A stretch of DNA of 5,431 nucleotides. Source: Planctomycetaceae bacterium (GTDB lineage: Bacteria > Planctomycetota > Planctomycetia > Pirellulales > Pirellulaceae). Shown here one piece after another: positions 5,197-5,431 of this stretch. The notes under the pieces are model-generated. The model was not told the DNA's origin, did no database searches, and was given only the letters and a program-made list of their open reading frames with translations. The stretch spans positions 1 to 5,431 of the forward strand of contig PKCQ01000630.1 of the NCBI GenBank assembly GCA_002862265.1. The letters run 5' to 3'. The position numbers and the translations under genes are program-made. How positions within the stretch are numbered: position 1 is the first letter of the stretch; each line of letters begins with the position of its first letter.

Positions 5197-5293
5197 TATC
5201 GCGGCAGTAAAAGGGCGATGTAGGGCTTATCTTTCATTACCTGACCTCCACGGAAAAAAGCCGTTTGTCCCTAAGAGCAGCTTTTAGAGCCAT
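5196..5293 (-). other. Overlapping micro-ORF pair with a strong Shine-Dalgarno sequence
   Basis: On the minus strand an 18-codon ORF (5293-5237, MALKAALRDKRLFSVEVR) ends in TAATG, overlapping the start of a 13-codon ORF (5237-5196, MKDKPYIALLLPR). The second start has GGAGGT six bases upstream, the best ribosome binding site in the window. The arrangement resembles translational coupling, either as a leader pair or as the 5' remnant of a lost gene. Peptides this short cannot be assigned a function. Confidence 0.25.
5264..5275 (+). repeat. Element-end 12-bp direct repeat, right copy
   Basis: TTTGTCCCTAAG, identical to 3336-3347, about 100 bp inside the right tRNA-derived repeat. It may be a subterminal recombinase site by position only. 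Confidence 0.35.
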
Positions 5294-5368
5294 GTTGAGC
5301 GGTTGCAGAGAATAGCAGGCCTAATAAAAACAAGGGTTTCCTGCAATGCAAAAATGCGACACCAGCGC

Positions 5369-5431
5369 TTTACATCGTGGAGATCGGAGACTCGAATTCT
5401 CTACCGCCCACTGAAGAAGCCCTGACCCAAT
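5369..5431 (+). repeat. Right att-type direct repeat: partial tRNA-Val 3' end
   Basis: This repeats 3222-3284 (60 of 63 bases) and runs off the window, so the full length is unknown. It includes the 3' half of the anticodon arm, the T arm, the acceptor 3' strand and the left part of the terminator stem, but no matching 5' half of a tRNA, so it is not a functional gene. Two of the three differences (variable loop and first T-loop base) would alter tRNA positions, in line with relaxed selection or a slightly different donor sequence. Confidence 0.85.

Larger units (their letters stand above)
3225..5371. mobile_element. Putative small tRNA-Val-integrated element (2147 bp), no integrase seen
   Basis: The interval between the matching points of the two tRNA 3'-end copies is exactly 2147 bp. 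Integration of phages, ICEs, islands and satellites by tyrosine recombinases into tRNA genes leaves such a duplicated 3' end. The interior has no ORF that looks like an integrase, replication or capsid protein. Only short doubtful ORFs, repeats and hairpins are visible, so the unit is either a decayed island, a non-autonomous passenger, or one segment of a longer tandem insertion continuing past the window. The repeat evidence is strong; the nature of the element is inference. Confidence 0.6.

Noticed and set aside
5341..5431. A second functional tRNA gene at the window end
   Set aside because: Only the 3' part from the anticodon loop is present; no acceptor 5' strand, D arm or 5' anticodon stem precedes it.
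3190..5431. CRISPR array
   Set aside because: The repeats found are pairs with no regular spacing, and no cas gene is visible.

Overview
This window looks like a stretch of bacterial chromosome with two confident protein genes and one tRNA gene. They are followed by a gene-poor segment that has the ends of a small tRNA-integrated element. The organism is most likely a member of the Planctomycetota (Pirellulales-like), but this is only inference. It rests on a secreted Cys-type sulfatase, an outer-membrane FadL-family porin (so a Gram-negative type envelope), weak Shine-Dalgarno signals at the main genes and long intergenic spacers.

Left part (1-1555): a minus-strand sulfatase gene (279-1328) keeps its signal peptide and its catalytic N-terminal domain but lacks the C-terminal subdomain. 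Its stop codon lies inside a short palindromic repeat (261-289), and a related repeat copy lies upstream of the gene (1401-1418), so the gene is bracketed by two copies in direct orientation. Left of the stop, still on the minus strand, are remains of an unrecognised protein with about 60-residue internal repeats. A 7-bp tandem duplication breaks its frame.

Middle part (1556-3310): a divergently transcribed FadL/OmpP1-like outer-membrane transporter (1556-2812) is followed by a spacer of about 380 bp with several potential hairpins. Then comes a complete tRNA-Val(GAC) gene (3190-3263) with a good intrinsic terminator right after it.

Right part (3222-5431): the last 63 bases of the window repeat the 3' part of the tRNA-Val gene, from the anticodon loop through the downstream flank, with 60 of 63 bases identical. 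The two copies are exactly 2147 bp apart. This is the arrangement left when a tyrosine-recombinase element integrates into a tRNA anticodon loop: the intact tRNA is one att site and the partial copy the other. The segment between them encodes no recognisable integrase. It holds a few doubtful small ORFs, an intrinsic terminator at 4760-4800 with no clear gene in front of it, a perfect 16-bp tandem duplication, and a 12-bp direct repeat at similar distances inside both ends. The simplest reading is a decayed or non-autonomous (satellite-like) integrated element.

The sulfatase (desulfation of sulfated polysaccharides or related esters) and the FadL-like porin (uptake of hydrophobic compounds) share a divergent promoter region, but nothing in the sequence ties them to one pathway.
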